Notes: generated by a model not told the origin, from the sequence alone. A stretch of 64,000 bases of DNA from Globodera rostochiensis (GCA_018350325.1 JAEVLN010000005.1:2800142-2864141); one strand, 5' to 3'. Shown: positions 21,811 through 33,610, numbered from the stretch's first letter. Translations and numbers: made by a program.

Positions 21811-23141
21811 TCACTGATTTGGGATCAAATATTCTTCCGCAAGATTGAATCTGAAATGTGGGCCAAAATTGCCCATAACACGGTCCTCAGCATCCTTCAG
21901 AGAGATAAACGGGTATAATTCGAGCTTGTCATCTTGAGGGACGAGCAACCCAGACGTGCCTGATATTAAAAAGCATGTTATTTCGACCCAAATTTTTCAA
22001 CAAAAATATTCCGCCAGAGCAAAATTCAAAAGATTAAAGGGACCAATATATTTGTTTTAATAAAACTCACTCAAACGTCGTCCGTTTAAAGTATAAATCA
22101 TTTGACGGCTCGCCATGTTCAGACCGCACCCGACGATGTCGCCAACGCCAAACTTGGCGTCCTTGTTTGTGACGTACGGCCAATTGTTGACGCGAACAGA
22201 GCCGGGCACTCCGTGACCCCAAAAGGTCCCATCACTTCGATACGAAAAACTGGTATGCGAGGCACTGTTCAGGCCCATCTTTTTCGGCATAAGCCCAAAT
22301 CGACACCCACTTAAATATCATTGTGTGAGGGTTGGGGTTGACGAGTGAGGTTCAACTCCATGGAAGTTGCAGAGGTGGCGGAAATAGAATAGACCCCCCC
22401 CCCCCCGAAAACCCCCAAAATTTCTCGGCGGGACTTGCCCCACAAGCTAGCACATCAAAAAGGTGTACCGCTGAAGCAAAAAATTCATTAAAAACGCGTG
22501 TTTTGTAAAAAAACATTTCTCCAGGCACAGTCGATGAGTTTTTTGATTTAGTCTCCAAAATGTTTCTGGCTATGTCTACCCAATCAGCGCAAACGGTTCT
22601 TTTTTCAACTTACATCCTCATTTCTTCCACTTTCACTTCGAAGTAAAACAGTCCGCAATGATGTCGCGGAATCACAATTTCGGCTCGAACTGCACAGGCG
22701 TCCGGAGAGCTTACATCTGAAAAGCGATTCCATACATATTGAAAGTTCAACAAATTGAAATAAATCATCTACCATGACGAAAAACAGTCCGACAATCGGG
22801 CCGAATGACAAAAAGGTCCGAGTGACAATCGAACGAATTCCAGCGATTTTTTGGACAGATCAAATACAATTGTTCGAGCTCTGTCGGCGGCTGCCAATGT
22901 TCCTCCCCCAAGGCGACGACATTCGCTCGCGCAGCCTTTTGAACAAACTTGCATTAAAAATAAATATATATAATTAATGGCGATTTTGGCTCTAAAATTT
23001 GCTGTACATTTTAAAGCTGACATAAAAAAGAAATCTTATAACCAAAGAATGCAAGCCGTACAGAAAATTAAATTGATCATAATGTTGAATTCACCTGCTG
23101 ATTGATGACCGTACGATGTTCAATTGTTTGAACTGCGGGTA
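21811..23141 (-). CDS. SPRY-domain gene copy E, 5'-truncated
   Basis: Exons on the minus strand are 23141-23095, 22935-22773, 22716-22614, 22309-22071 and 21959-21811, all phase-compatible and ending in TGA. The first matches exon 4 of copy A (VPAVQT...HRTVI). The second fuses a shortened coil ([12 protein letters not shown]) directly to the SPRY start ([12 protein letters not shown]) without the intron seen in A and B. The SPRY domain is otherwise complete, with [40 protein letters not shown] and [10 protein letters not shown]. Exons 1-3 and a start codon are missing. Copy D ends immediately upstream. It may be a pseudogene or part of a fused transcript. Confidence 0.72.
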
Positions 23142-24285
23142 CTGTAAATGTTAAAAGCGGATGAACGAATGTAAATCGGCGGTGCCAATAAGCGCCGCCG
23201 GAAAATTATTTGATCGAATTTGTTAAGAAAAATATGCAAAAAATGATAAATTTGCAAAATATAAGAGTCCCCCTTATGGTTTTTTACTTTAAATTTTTTT
23301 TGGGAGGAGCCATATGCATGAAATAACCCACTAGTCAAATATTCTTCCTCAAGATCGTATTTGAATTCTGGCCCGAAATTGGCCTTCGCCGCATCCCCGG
23401 CATCGTTCAGAGAGATAAATGGGCACAAATCGGACTGATGGACGAGCAAATCAGTCGTATCTGAATATTAAAGAGCCGTATTATTTCAATCCAAATTTTC
23501 CCAAAAAACATTTCGCCGGGGGCCAAATTAAAAGGGCTTAAAGTGATTAATATTTGTTTTAATAAAACTCACTCAAACGTCGTCCGTTCAGAGTGTAAAT
23601 CATTTGGCGGGTCGCCATGTTCAGACCGCACCCGACGATGTCGTCACTGCCGAATTCGCTTTCCTTGTTTGTGACGAAAGGCCAAGCATTAGCAAAATCA
23701 CAGCCGGCCACGTTGTGACCCCAAAATGTGCCGTCACTCTTGTACGAATAACTGGCGTATGAAGTGTTCAGTGATACGGATTTCGGCATAAGCCCAAAGC
23801 GAAAACGCCTTAAATATAATTGATTTTAGAAAATTGCTCGAATTTGGGTTGAGGGTTTCGAAACTGGTCAAAATGGATGTCAGATTTGGATTCTACGCCC
23901 CCGAATAGCCTCCTAGAAATACTTTTTTTTGACTTTGAAAAAATAATTTTGTTTTAAAGAGGGGGGGGGGCGGGCACAAACCCTACTAAATCAATTCCAA
24001 AAAGGCGTTCACAATAACTTACTCAAACATTCGCTCAAGTTTAACTTCGAAGTAAAACAATCCGCAGTAATGTTGGGGAATCAACATTTCGGCTCGAACG
24101 GAGGTGAAGATTGCAGCACGCGGTGAACCAAGTTCTGAAAAGCGGTTTATTCAAAATTTATAATTTAAATTTAATTCTCTTATTCTCCTACTATGGCGAG
24201 AAACAGTGAGGCCATCGCGTAAAATATAAAGGCCCTGTTGACAATCGGACGAATTCCAACGATTTTGCGGACAGATCAAAAATAA
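23120..24285 (-). CDS. SPRY-domain gene copy D, 5'-truncated with extended C-terminus
   Basis: Exons 24285-24192, 24134-24023, 23808-23573 and 23460-23120 are phase-compatible. They cover the SPRY domain only: [57 protein letters not shown] and [15 protein letters not shown]. The usual stop after EYL is absent. The frame runs on for about 70 codons to TGA at 23,120, through sequence that also contains exon 4 of copy E in another frame. No coiled coil or start codon was found upstream. It is probably a fragment or the 3' part of a rearranged gene. Confidence 0.7.
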
Positions 24286-25079
24286 CTGAAAAGTGTACAA
24301 ATCATTACATTCCTAATTCAGCCAAGAACGCAACCCCCTCGGTTCTTAGGTATGAGTCAAAAAAATAAATTTTTATTTCATTGTTGACAAAAAATGTTTC
24401 TAGGGGTATTCGGGGTACTAATGTCCGAATCTGACTCAACGAATTCAAACAATTATTCAAAAAATTTGTTTAGTTGCATTTTTTTCATAAATTTTATTTT
24501 TGATTTGGATTGTGCAGACTAAAGACCGGAGCTCGAAATAGGTCGAAATGGAGGTCGGATTCGGATTCTACGGCCCCAAAAACCCCTGAACACTTTTTTA
24601 CAGTCTACAAAATTTTTTTTGTTTTGTTGACCCAACCGAAAAGAACCGAACCCTCTCACCCGTTGAACTGTGGATTCTGGTACGAAAAATTTGATCAGAG
24701 CATGTGTCTGAACTTCCGGATCATCACGAGATTTTTTGATGAACAGCTGCAAGCCAACTTTGTAACTGAAATTTTGCTTGCTGATTATTTTAATAATTAA
24801 TAAATATTTGTTTTCTTTAATTTAAAAGGAGATTCATTTTTAATTTCTAAATTGTGCCTCACACCTTCTTCCCTGGCTTGTATGAATTCTGTATTGGCCA
24901 CACATTCGGCCTCCACTTCCGTGGTACTCTGCTGTGTTGTCAGCTACAATGCTTGACGGTAACAATTGTTCAATTTGTACACAAATACGAGAACCATAAA
25001 AACTGTCTACAAAACGGGAAGCGGGAGGGGGGGGGGGTTAGAAAATTTAACAAAAACCCAAAATTAATTTACTGTTTAT
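24286..25079. other. No recognisable gene
   Basis: Short open frames on both strands (for example 24,510-24,800, +) show no domain and no conserved splice pattern. Nothing further is supported. Confidence 0.4.
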
Positions 25080-25172
25080 TGCGGTCCATGTAACGAACAG
25101 CTCGTCCTGGTGTTCGTTGTGCGTGATGTTAAATTCTGTAAGATCTTCATCCACATCGGTAATTAAAGCCAT
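25080..25172 (-). CDS. Possible first exon of an unknown gene
   Basis: Reading from an ATG at 25,172 the minus strand gives MALITDVDEDLTEFNITHNE and continues to a possible GT donor near 25,077. The acidic composition looks coding. No following exon could be fixed. Unrecognised; could be chance. Confidence 0.25.
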
Positions 25173-25327
25173 TTGTAAACGCGAAAGAAAATAATATGGA
25201 TTTTATGCTATAATTGAATGTATTCATAGGGATTAGCGTCAAAATGAGGCCGGGAATGCCCGGGCACATACTGGGACTGGGATAGTATAAAATTGTGCCG
25301 TAAGAAGACAAAAAAACCTAATTAATG

Positions 25328-26518
25328 TGGGGGGGAGGGAGGTGGGCGATCGGGGGGGGGGTGGCGATCAGGGGAGGGGAGGTGGGCGATCGGGGGGGAG
25401 GGGGAGGGAGGTGGGCGATCGGGGGGGGTGGGCAATCAGGGGAGGGGAGGTGGGCGATCGGGGGGGGTAGGCGATCGGGGGGGGGGGAGGTGGGCGATCG
25501 GGGGGGGGGAGGTGGGCGATCGGGGGGGGGGAGGTGGGCGTCGGGGGGGGAGGGGGAGGGAGGTGGGCGATCGGGGGGGAGGGGGAGGGAGGTGGGCGAC
25601 GGGGGGGAGGGGGAGGGAGGTGGGCGATCGGGGGGGGGGGAGGTGGGCGATCGGGGGGGGGGGAGGGAGGTGGGCGATCGGGGGGGAGGGGGAGGGAGGT
25701 GGGCGATCGGGGGGGAGGGGAGGGAGGTGGGCGATCGGGGGGGGGGGGAGGTGGGCGATCGGGGGGGAGGGGGAGGAGGTGGGCGATCGGGGGGGAGGGG
25801 GAGGGAGGTGGGCGATCGGGGGGGGGGGAGGTGGGGATCGGGGGGGGGGAGGGAGGTGGGCGATCGGGGGGGAGGGGGAGGGAGGTGGGCGATCGGGGGG
25901 AGGAGGAGGGAGGTGGGCGATCGGGGGGGGGGGAGGTGGGCGATCGGGGGGGGGAGGGAGGTGGGCGATCGGGGGGGGGGGGAGGGAGGTGGGCGATCGG
26001 GGGGGGAGGGGGGGGAGGTGGGCGATCGGGGGGGAGGGGGAGGGAGGTGGGCGATCGGGGGGGGGTAGGCGTCGGGGGGGGGGAGGTGGGCGATCGGGGG
26101 GGGGGGAGGTGGGCGATCGGGGGGGGGGAGTGGGCGATCGGGGGGGGGGGGGGAGGTGGGCGATCGGGGGGGGGAGGTGGGCGATCGGGGGGGGGGAGGT
26201 GGGCGATCGGGGGGGGGGAGGGAGGTGGGCGATCGGGGGGGGGGAGGGGGTGGGCGATCGGGCGGGGGGGGGGAGGGGGAGGGAGGTGGGCGATCGGGGG
26301 GGGGGGAGGAGGTGGGCGATCGGGCGGGGGGGGGGGGGGGAGGGGGAGGGAGGTGGGCGATCGGGGGGGGAGGTGGGCGATCGGGGGGGGGGAGGGAGGT
26401 GGGCGATCGGGGGGGGGGGAGGGAGTGGGCGATCGGGCGGGGGGGGGGGGGGGGGGGAGGGGGAGGGAGGTGGGCGATCGGGGGGAGGGGGAGGAGGTGG
26501 GCGATCGGGGACGGGGGA
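25328..26518. repeat. 1.2-kb G-rich array, GGTGGGCGATCGGGGGG unit
   Basis: Dozens of degenerate units of about 25-35 bp consist of GGTGGGCGATC followed by long G runs broken by single A (GGGGGAGGGA). All purine runs are on the plus strand. Very long open frames exist in all three plus frames and two minus frames, but they are products of the repeat (Gly/Arg or Pro/Arg) and are not proposed as genes. The array could form G-quadruplexes and may be misassembled in length. Confidence 0.95.
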
Positions 26519-26947
26519 GAGTGGAGAAATGTTTTTTGATTGGGGGCTGAGGGAGCGCCCCGCGGGGGGGGGCATCAGCAGCAGAGCCAATGAACATGCG
26601 CACCTGCAAAATGTACAATGGCATTTTTATGCTAAATACAGCATACAGTACCGGAAAAAAGTTTATGCACCAACATGAAAAATTATTTAATTTGGGTATT
26701 TATCTAAAAAACGACTAATGCTAGCAAAACGGTTGCTTTTATGAAAATGTTGTAATATCTGTGCAAAAATAAAATCTCATTGCCATAAGCTTAAAATTTT
26801 GGATTGGCTCTCCGACAAAAGCACAGCGACCCATGAAAAGTTAAAATTCGGTCAAAAAAACATTTTTTGTGAACTCACTTACACATAAACCTTTTTCTCA
26901 AATATGTAACACAATAAAATGCTTCCTTACCCCCATTTCTTTCCATT

Positions 26948-27960
26948 ATAGTGGACGAACAATTGACTGGATTCAGAGAGCGTCAGGTCCCTGTGACATG
27001 CAGTGAAATGACAACTATTTTGTTGTAGGACCAGGCCTGAACATTTTAGTTTAAATTTAAGTATTATTTAAATTTTACAGAAAGCATCAAACAACAATTT
27101 CACTACCCTTCAGTCAATGTCTCGATGTTCAGTTGCTGTTCTTGCTGTACTCCTCCATTCAGTTGCTGTTCTTGCTGTACTCCTCCATCTTTGCGACGAT
27201 GTTCAGTTTCTGTTGTTTCTGATACTCCTCCATCTTTGCATCGATGTTCAGTTGCTGTTCTTGCTGTACTTCACCATTCAGTTGCTGTTCTTGCTGTACT
27301 CCTCCATCTTTGCGACGATGTTCGGTTTCTGTTGTTTCTGATACTCCTCCATCTTTGCATCGATGTTCAGTTGCTTTTCTTGCTGTACTCCACCATTCAG
27401 TTGCTGTTCTTGCTGTACTCCTCCATCTTTGCGACGATGTTCAGTTTCTGTTGTTTCTGATACTCCTCCATCTTTGCGACGATGTTCAGTTTCTGTTGTT
27501 TCTGATACTCCTCCATCTTTGCATCGATGTTCAGTTATAGTGGGCAATCAATTGACTGGGCTCAGAGAGCATCAGGTCCCTGCGACATGCAGTGAAATGA
27601 CAATGATTTTGTTGTAGGATCAGGCCTGAACATTTTAGTTTAAATTTAAGTATTATTTAAATTTTACAGAATCAAACAACAATTTCCCTACCACTTCCCA
27701 TTTGTCCTTCAGTCAATGCGTAGATGTTCAGTTGCTGTTCTTGCTGTACTCCTCCATCTTTGCGACGCTGTTCAGTTTCTGTTGTTTCTGATACTCCTCC
27801 ATCTTTGCGACGCTGTTCAGTTTCTGTTGTTTCTGATACTCCTCCATCTTTGCATCGATGCACTGCTGCTATTCTTGCTGATACTTCTTCATCTTTGCGT
27901 CGACGATGCACTGCTGTTTCAAGTCCTCGTGTTCAGTCGCTTCATCCCTGCTGTTGTTGT
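26948..27960 (-). repeat. Tandem duplication with coil-coding repeats, possible minus-strand gene
   Basis: A segment beginning ATAGTGG..CAATTGACTGG (26,948) recurs at 27,536. Each copy is followed by repeats of a phrase whose minus strand reads AKMEEYQKQQKLN or EEYQQEQQ. Upstream on the minus strand (28,220-27,960) a frame reads GILLKGMELKLYKEQLEDMKW. This suggests a Gln/Glu-rich coiled-coil gene on the minus strand, but stops and frame changes prevent a full model. It could be a decayed gene. Confidence 0.45.
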
Positions 27961-28887
27961 TTTCAGCCACTTCATGTCCTCCAGTTGTTCCTTGTACAGC
28001 TTCAGCTCCATGCCCTTCAACAAAATGCCAGTTAAATCCGTGACATAATTTAAGTCAAAAACCCCATGATAGAGTCGAAACCGTTGGTTTCTTGACAAAA
28101 ATATAGACACCTCCAAATGGTGTGTTTGTTTGACCCTCTTGGCCGATCACCAATTCATTTCCTCCGGTTCTATAATTTTGCCTCGATCATCCGCTTTGTC
28201 TTCTTATTCAGAATAACTGAAAGTAAGAAAACAAATTGTTTAATTCTTTACTAATTAGTAATTACCCAGAAAAGAAAGCCGTAGGCGAATTCGTCAATTT
28301 TTGGGGTACCAATTCGACAATTCTGTCCAATAAAAGGTGCACTTCTTCAGATGGTTCTAAATTGCAGAAAGTTGGCCATAAATGTTTTGAAAACACTGAC
28401 AATTATGTATATGAAAAGATTTTAATAAATAATAATAATTGACTATTCTTGCCCCGATTAGCTGTTATGTGCCTATTGGTTGATTCGGCCAAAATTGACA
28501 TGTTTAATTAACTAAAAAATTCAAAATTCTATTTTCCCAAAAGTATTTAGGTAAACGTTATGAACGAATTGATATATTAAAACTGAAAGTTGGGATTTTT
28601 GTTGTGCCGGTTAATGTCAATCAAGACTGGACGGACACCAACTCGTTCTTGGGCCAACTCGTTTACTATTTCATAAGTCTTTCGCTATAACTTCTTTCGA
28701 ATTTAACCAAAGCAACAAAAAAGCCTAAAAGTTATGCCAAGAAAACATTTTTTGGCCACAATTGGCCTACAACTTAGGGCTTGTCCAATAGCTTTAGCTT
28801 TTATGTTCGAAGGCTTCTACTAAATTGCCCATGCATTGTTGTAAACGCTTAGGTATTTGCCGAAATCGAAACAGGAAGCAATAAAGG
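27961..28887. other. Possible exons of an unknown minus-strand gene
   Basis: Minus-strand frames near 28,200-28,070 (NELVIGQEGQTNTPFGGVYI) and 28,330-28,245 (KIDEFAYGFLFW before a GTAATT donor) look exon-like. They cannot be joined into one model. No family is recognised. Confidence 0.25.
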
Positions 28888-28942
28888 CAACGGGGAGGGG
28901 GGGGGGGGGGGGGGGGGGAGGGGGGGAGGGGGGGGGGAGGGG
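28888..28942. repeat. Poly-G tract
   Basis: About 55 bases are nearly pure G with a few A. No coding role. Confidence 0.9.
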
Positions 28943-29490
28943 ATGATGCCATAATAAGAATAAAATTTGGTGCGGAGGACGAATTTACAAAATACGTGTG
29001 GATGGAGAAAACGACAGAAGTGACTGGACAGGTCAACGGCGGGAGAAGGAGGGAATGAAAATGACCTGAAGGTAAACAAATTGTTTTTGTGGGCGGCGAT
29101 ATTTGGCGGGCGTGGTACTGACTCGGCCGGGACGACTCGGCTACGTAAAATAATTTTATAATTAATTTGACATTAATCCCATCCCTGCAAATAATTAAAT
29201 CAGTATATTCAAAGATTGTAGTTAAAAAGGGGTTTTGTTAACAAATTGTGTTGCTCATTTTAGATTAATTTTAATGGGATTTATGTGGACTAAAAAACGC
29301 GAAATATGGACTACCTAATAGGAAATTTAATTTTTTTTTTTTGATTGGGTCGAATAATGGACATAAATTCAGGAAATTAATTAAAATATACGCAGAAAAT
29401 CAGTGCAAAATGCCTCATCGACGACAGTCCGGGGGGGGGGGGGTGGGGCTGTGCCGTGTCCAAAGAGTAATTGAACCGTCGACGCTTCAA

Positions 29491-29868
29491 ATGGCGGATT
29501 TGGAGGAGTTCGACCGTCAGCAGCAGCAGACGGCGGCGTGCCAACTCTGTGAGTCCTCCCCTTTTTTTTGCCACAAAAAACGGTGGGGAGAGACTCGCGC
29601 GGTACGGAGACTCCTTGACAAAGGCACTTTTTACGTCCCGACTCTCCGCATTTTGAAACCGAAAAAAAATTGGGCGAATTTTTTTGGCGATTTCCTACAG
29701 TTTAATTATTCAAATATTAGGATTATTCACATATTTATTCTTCTTTCAGCTCGTCTCAAAGTGGTGATTGCCTATGGCCCTTTTATGACCGGGACGGCAA
29801 ATTCTGATCAATTTGTTGGGAGCTGCTCAATTCGGTTGTGTTGTTTTCGGTTATTGCCAAATGTTTAA
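29491..29868 (+). CDS. Small hypothetical protein, low support
   Basis: An ATG at 29,491 gives MADLEEFDRQQQQTAACQL up to a GTGAGT donor near 29,549. A later acceptor (TTCTTTCAG near 29,749) could join a second exon. The reading frame of that exon is uncertain, and one option ends ...RLLPNV at 29,868. An unspliced open frame from 29,341 also exists. No domain is recognised. Confidence 0.25.
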   Translation: MADLEEFDRQQQQTAACQLCESSPFFCHKKRWGETRAVRRLLDKGTFYVPTLRILKPKKNWANFFGDFLQFNYSNIRIIHIFILLSARLKVVIAYGPFMTGTANSDQFVGSCSIRLCCFRLLPNV

Positions 29869-30916
29869 ATAATCTTTGAGCGAGTTCCCGATCATTGATT
29901 AGAGATTAATGCCATTCCCAAAAGGTGGTGCTCATTTTTTTTTGCTGGTGCGCAATTCTCCGTACACCCAAAATATTAAACGTATAAAAAAAATGTATTC
30001 AGACGAAAAATACAAGCCAGTTGAACAAGAATAAATATTTTTTATTTTGAATAAAAATATGATTACTATTTGTAAACTGAACCCTAGCCGGCCTAATAGG
30101 GTTCGGAAATCCAACTTGAAACCGGGCGGGTTTTTTCTTAGATTAAATATCATATTTTTGTGTATGAAATTTTGTCGGTGTATGCAATGTCGCGTGTATG
30201 AAATGTCGCGTGTATGAAGTGTCGTATTTTGGGTTAATGAAGTGTCGTTTTTTTGCTTAGTGTATGAAGTGTCACGCGTGTATGAAATGTCGCGTGTACG
30301 AAGTGTCGTATTTTGGGTTAATGTATGAAGTTTTTCATCGAGTTTTCAGCAACTTGCCCACCAAAATATGGAATTTTTTTTAAATTTATAAAAAAACATT
30401 TTTATTTCAATCGCTCGTGAAACGTCCATCATACAACTATCGCCCGTCGTCGGTTGCGTTCCAGAAAGGCCGAAATGCTGATGTCTTTGAACTAAAACTT
30501 AATTATAAATATTAATAAAGCCAAGATTTCCGAAATAAACGAGTTTTGTTAAAAAGTTACTCTAAAAATTGGTACCGAAAATCGCAGAGTACCGACAATT
30601 TTTCCGATATCGATACTTTACCGAAAAGAACCCACCGAACCTTCTGGCCGATCTCTACTTAAAAGTAGTTTTTACATTAATTTTCAAAAATTTTAACCCG
30701 TTCAAAAACCGCTTTAAATCTTAATTCTTATTTTCTATTGTCGAATTCGTAATCAGTGCATCAAATAACATATTTCGAGATACTTAATAAAAATATTTTC
30801 CATAATTTTCACCTCTCCTTTTATGTTTAAAATTAGAATGATATTCAGTGCAAATAAGCAAAAAAATCTTTCAACAAAAAACAAAATAAATAAATGAGTA
30901 AGAACACGATCAATCT
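29869..30916. repeat. Spacer with GTGTATGAAATGTCGCG repeats
   Basis: About 30,165-30,330 holds six or more copies of GTGTATGAARTGTCG with TATTTTGGGTTAATG between. The rest is AT-rich with no gene seen. The 3' flank of SPRY copy C starts near 30,890. Confidence 0.6.
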
Positions 30917-31493
30917 TCATTTAAGCAAATATTCTCTTGCAAGATCGAATTTAAAAAGTGGGCCAAAATTGGCCTTAACCCGATCAGCGGCATCCTTCAG
31001 AGAGATAAACGGGTACAAATCGGACTGATGGACGAGCAAATCAGTCGTATCTGAATATTAAAATCCTTTTTATTAGATCAAAATTTTCCAAAAAACTATT
31101 TCGCCGGGGGCCAAATTAAAAAGGTTTAAAGTGAATAATATTTGTTTTAATAAAACTCACTCAAACGTCGTCCGTTTAAAGTGTAAATCATTTGACGGGT
31201 CGCCATGTTCAGACCGCACCCGACGACGTCGCCAACGCCAAACTTGGCGTCTTTGTTTGTGACGTACGGCCAATTGTTGACAAAATCACAGCCCGGCATG
31301 TTGTGACCACCAAAAAGTGCCGTCACTTTTGTACGAATAACTGGCGTATGCATTGTTCAATGGCACTGATTTTGGCACAAGTCCAAAGTGAAAAAGCCTT
31401 AAATATTATTGATTTTGAAAAAATTGCTCGAATTCACTAAAAAACTAAAATTTCTCGGTGGGCCTGCCTCCCCCCCCCCCAAAAGCTTAGCAC

Positions 31494-31555
31494 TAGAGAA
31501 AGGACCGATCGAGAGTCTCGATGTAATGTCGATCGGTCCTCAACTCCTTTCTCTA
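31494..31555. mobile_element. 62-bp hAT-like MITE remnant
   Basis: It starts TAGAGAAAGGACCGATCGAG and ends CCTTTCTCTA. The flanks CTTAGCAC and ATTAGCAC are an 8-bp duplication with one mismatch. It lies in an intron of SPRY copy C. Confidence 0.6.
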
Positions 31556-32384
31556 ATTAGCACATTAAAATCAAATGATTAGGAGCTTCAGGCACGTAGC
31601 CAGGAAAAGTGTTCACAACAGGGCTGGACATAATCAGAAAATAAAAGCCAAAATCTGAGAAACCCCAAAAATTTTGGTATTTCCGAAACAGCAAAATCCC
31701 AAAAGTTTCGAAACCCGAATTTGCCCAGTCCTGGTTCTCAACTTACTTGCTCATTTTCTCAACTGTCACTTCAAAGTAGAACAATCCGCAATGATGTCGC
31801 GGAATCATCAGATCAGCTCGAACGGAGGCAATGAATGCAACCGCAGGGTCTGGAAAGCGATTTATTGAAAATTTGAACAAAAATTTAATTCTCTTTTTTT
31901 TTTTGCTACCATGGCGAAAAACCGTCAGACAATCGGGTCGAATGACCGAAAGTGCCGGATGACAATCGGACGAATTCCAACGATTTTCTGGACAGATCAA
32001 AAACAATTGTTCGAGCTCTGTTAGCGGCTTTCGATGTTCCTCCCCCGAGGCGACGACATTCGCTCGCGCAGCCTTTTGAACAAACTTTCATTAGAAATAA
32101 ATATATGATATATTTTTGATACTGATTTTGGCTAAATTGGCCGATTTTAAAGCTCAAATCAGGGATCAATAAAATGCTTGTTAAAAAAGCGAACATAATC
32201 AAGAGTGACAACATTTAAAATTGGATCGACTAATTTTGTAAAAATTGTGCTGGCTGGGCCTTCAGCAAGCCAATTTCACGGACAAAAAGCATTTGTTTAA
32301 CTTTTGATGTTTGAAATTTGATTTTATATTTCTTGTTCTATTTTTACGGCGCAAATGTCGAATTTTCCTTGCGGCGCAAATGTC

Positions 32385-32895
32385 TGTTTCGTGTCGTTGC
32401 TCAAATTCGTGCCATTGCCAAATTTCGTGCTGTTGCTCAAATTCGTGCCGTTGCTCAAATTCGTGCCATTGCCCAAATTCGTGCCGTTGCTCAAATTCGT
32501 GCCGTTGCTCAAATTCGTGCTGTTGCCCAATTTCGTGCCGTTGCTCAAATTTGTGCCATTGCCCAAATTCGTGCCATTGCCCAATTTCGTGCTGTTGCTC
32601 AAATTCGTGCCGTTGCTCAAATTCGTGCCGTTGCTCAAATTCGTGCCATTGCCCAAATTCGTGCCGTTGCTCAAATTCGTGCCGTTGCTCAAATTCGTGC
32701 TGTTGCCCAATTTCGTGCCGTTGCTCAAATTTGTGCCATTGCCCAAATTCGTGCTGTTGCTCAAATTCGAGCCGTTGCCCAATTTGGTGTCATTTCCCAA
32801 ATTGGTGTCATTTCCCAAATTGGTGCCGTTGCCTAAAATGGTGCCGTTGTCCAAATTCATGCCGTTGCTCAAATTCATGCCATTGCCCGTATACC
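32385..32895 (-). repeat. 18-bp minisatellite in SPRY C, NGTNLS/G hexapeptide frame
   Basis: Units such as AATTCGTGCCGTTGCTCA repeat about 27 times. On the minus strand a single frame of about 204 codons stays open through the array (NGTNLG, NGTNLS, NSTKLG). It is the inverted counterpart of the array in SPRY A intron 3 and is preceded by the same CCATTTTCAG acceptor-like site. Confidence 0.85.
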
Positions 32896-33610
32896 TGAAA
32901 ATGGTAGAACGGGCATATGTCTGAACAAAGGAGCGCATTCCCCCGAATTTAGTCTATTTTTGCACACATTGAAGCGTAATCCTTCCCTCCGAGCCACATC
33001 ATTGAAGCGTAATCCGGTACTCCGGGGCATCCGCCGCCGGTGGCAATTTTATTCAGTGCCGTGGCCATTGATGCCAAGACCGCGCATTTTTGGGTCGATT
33101 TTTTCTCAACTTTAATTCGAGTCGTTTTGGATGTCCTTTTTAAAAAAATGTACCAGCGCCGGGGCCAACCAATTTATTCAACTCGCCAATTTGGACACAA
33201 AGCTCCTTTTGGTCCTGTCGCTGTTCGTTCTGACAAATAAAAAAGAATCAAAAAGTAACCAATTAAAGGCGCGCATTTCAAGTCACAACTCGCATTTCTT
33301 TGACTCTTTGCTCCAAAAATAAAAAAGTTTGGATGAAAATTTAAATTTTAATAAATTTAAATGCAACTAAATAAATAGGAGCAAGCCGACCTGCTCCAAT
33401 TCGTCGGACTTTGTTTGCGCCTTCTCACTGCCGTCGACTCCGTGTTCTTTTTCTCCAATGTTGTGGCCTTTGCCGAACGCAGCAGCCAAGATGTCCATTT
33501 CGCCTAATTGTGAAAATAAATAAATATAATTAAATTTAAAAAATAATTTTATTGTTACCACTTTCTGTCACAAAATCGAAGCCGGCGTCGTCTGCGGTCG
33601 GCGAATTCAT

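Larger units (their letters stand above)
30917..33610 (-). pseudogene. SPRY-domain gene copy C, frameshifted
   Basis: Exons on the minus strand are 33610-33559, 33503-33391, 33229-33154, 32072-31910, 31849-31747, 31397-31161 and 31050-30917. The N-terminus [16 protein letters not shown] matches copy B. Exon 3 is shortened, using an acceptor inside the old coil (TTTGTCAG before NEQRQDQKEL). As in copy E, the coil joins the SPRY start without an intron. No exon 4 was found, which breaks the phase between exons 3 and 5. Exon 31397-31161 has one extra base near 31,306-31,312, just at the WGH motif. The domain is otherwise recognisable ([28 protein letters not shown]). Both defects point to a pseudogene unless they are assembly errors. 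Confidence 0.75.

Noticed and set aside
25325..26678. Very long open frames (up to 418 codons) on both strands in the G-rich array
   Set aside because: They exist in five of the six frames at once and encode only Gly/Arg/Gly-Asp or Pro/Arg/Ser strings dictated by the repeat. No start context, splice site or domain supports them.
27116..27540. Plus-strand frames rich in Leu/Cys/Ser (MSRCSVAVLAVLLH...)
   Set aside because: They are the antisense of the Gln/Glu coil repeat and change frame between repeats. They look like a membrane protein only by chance.
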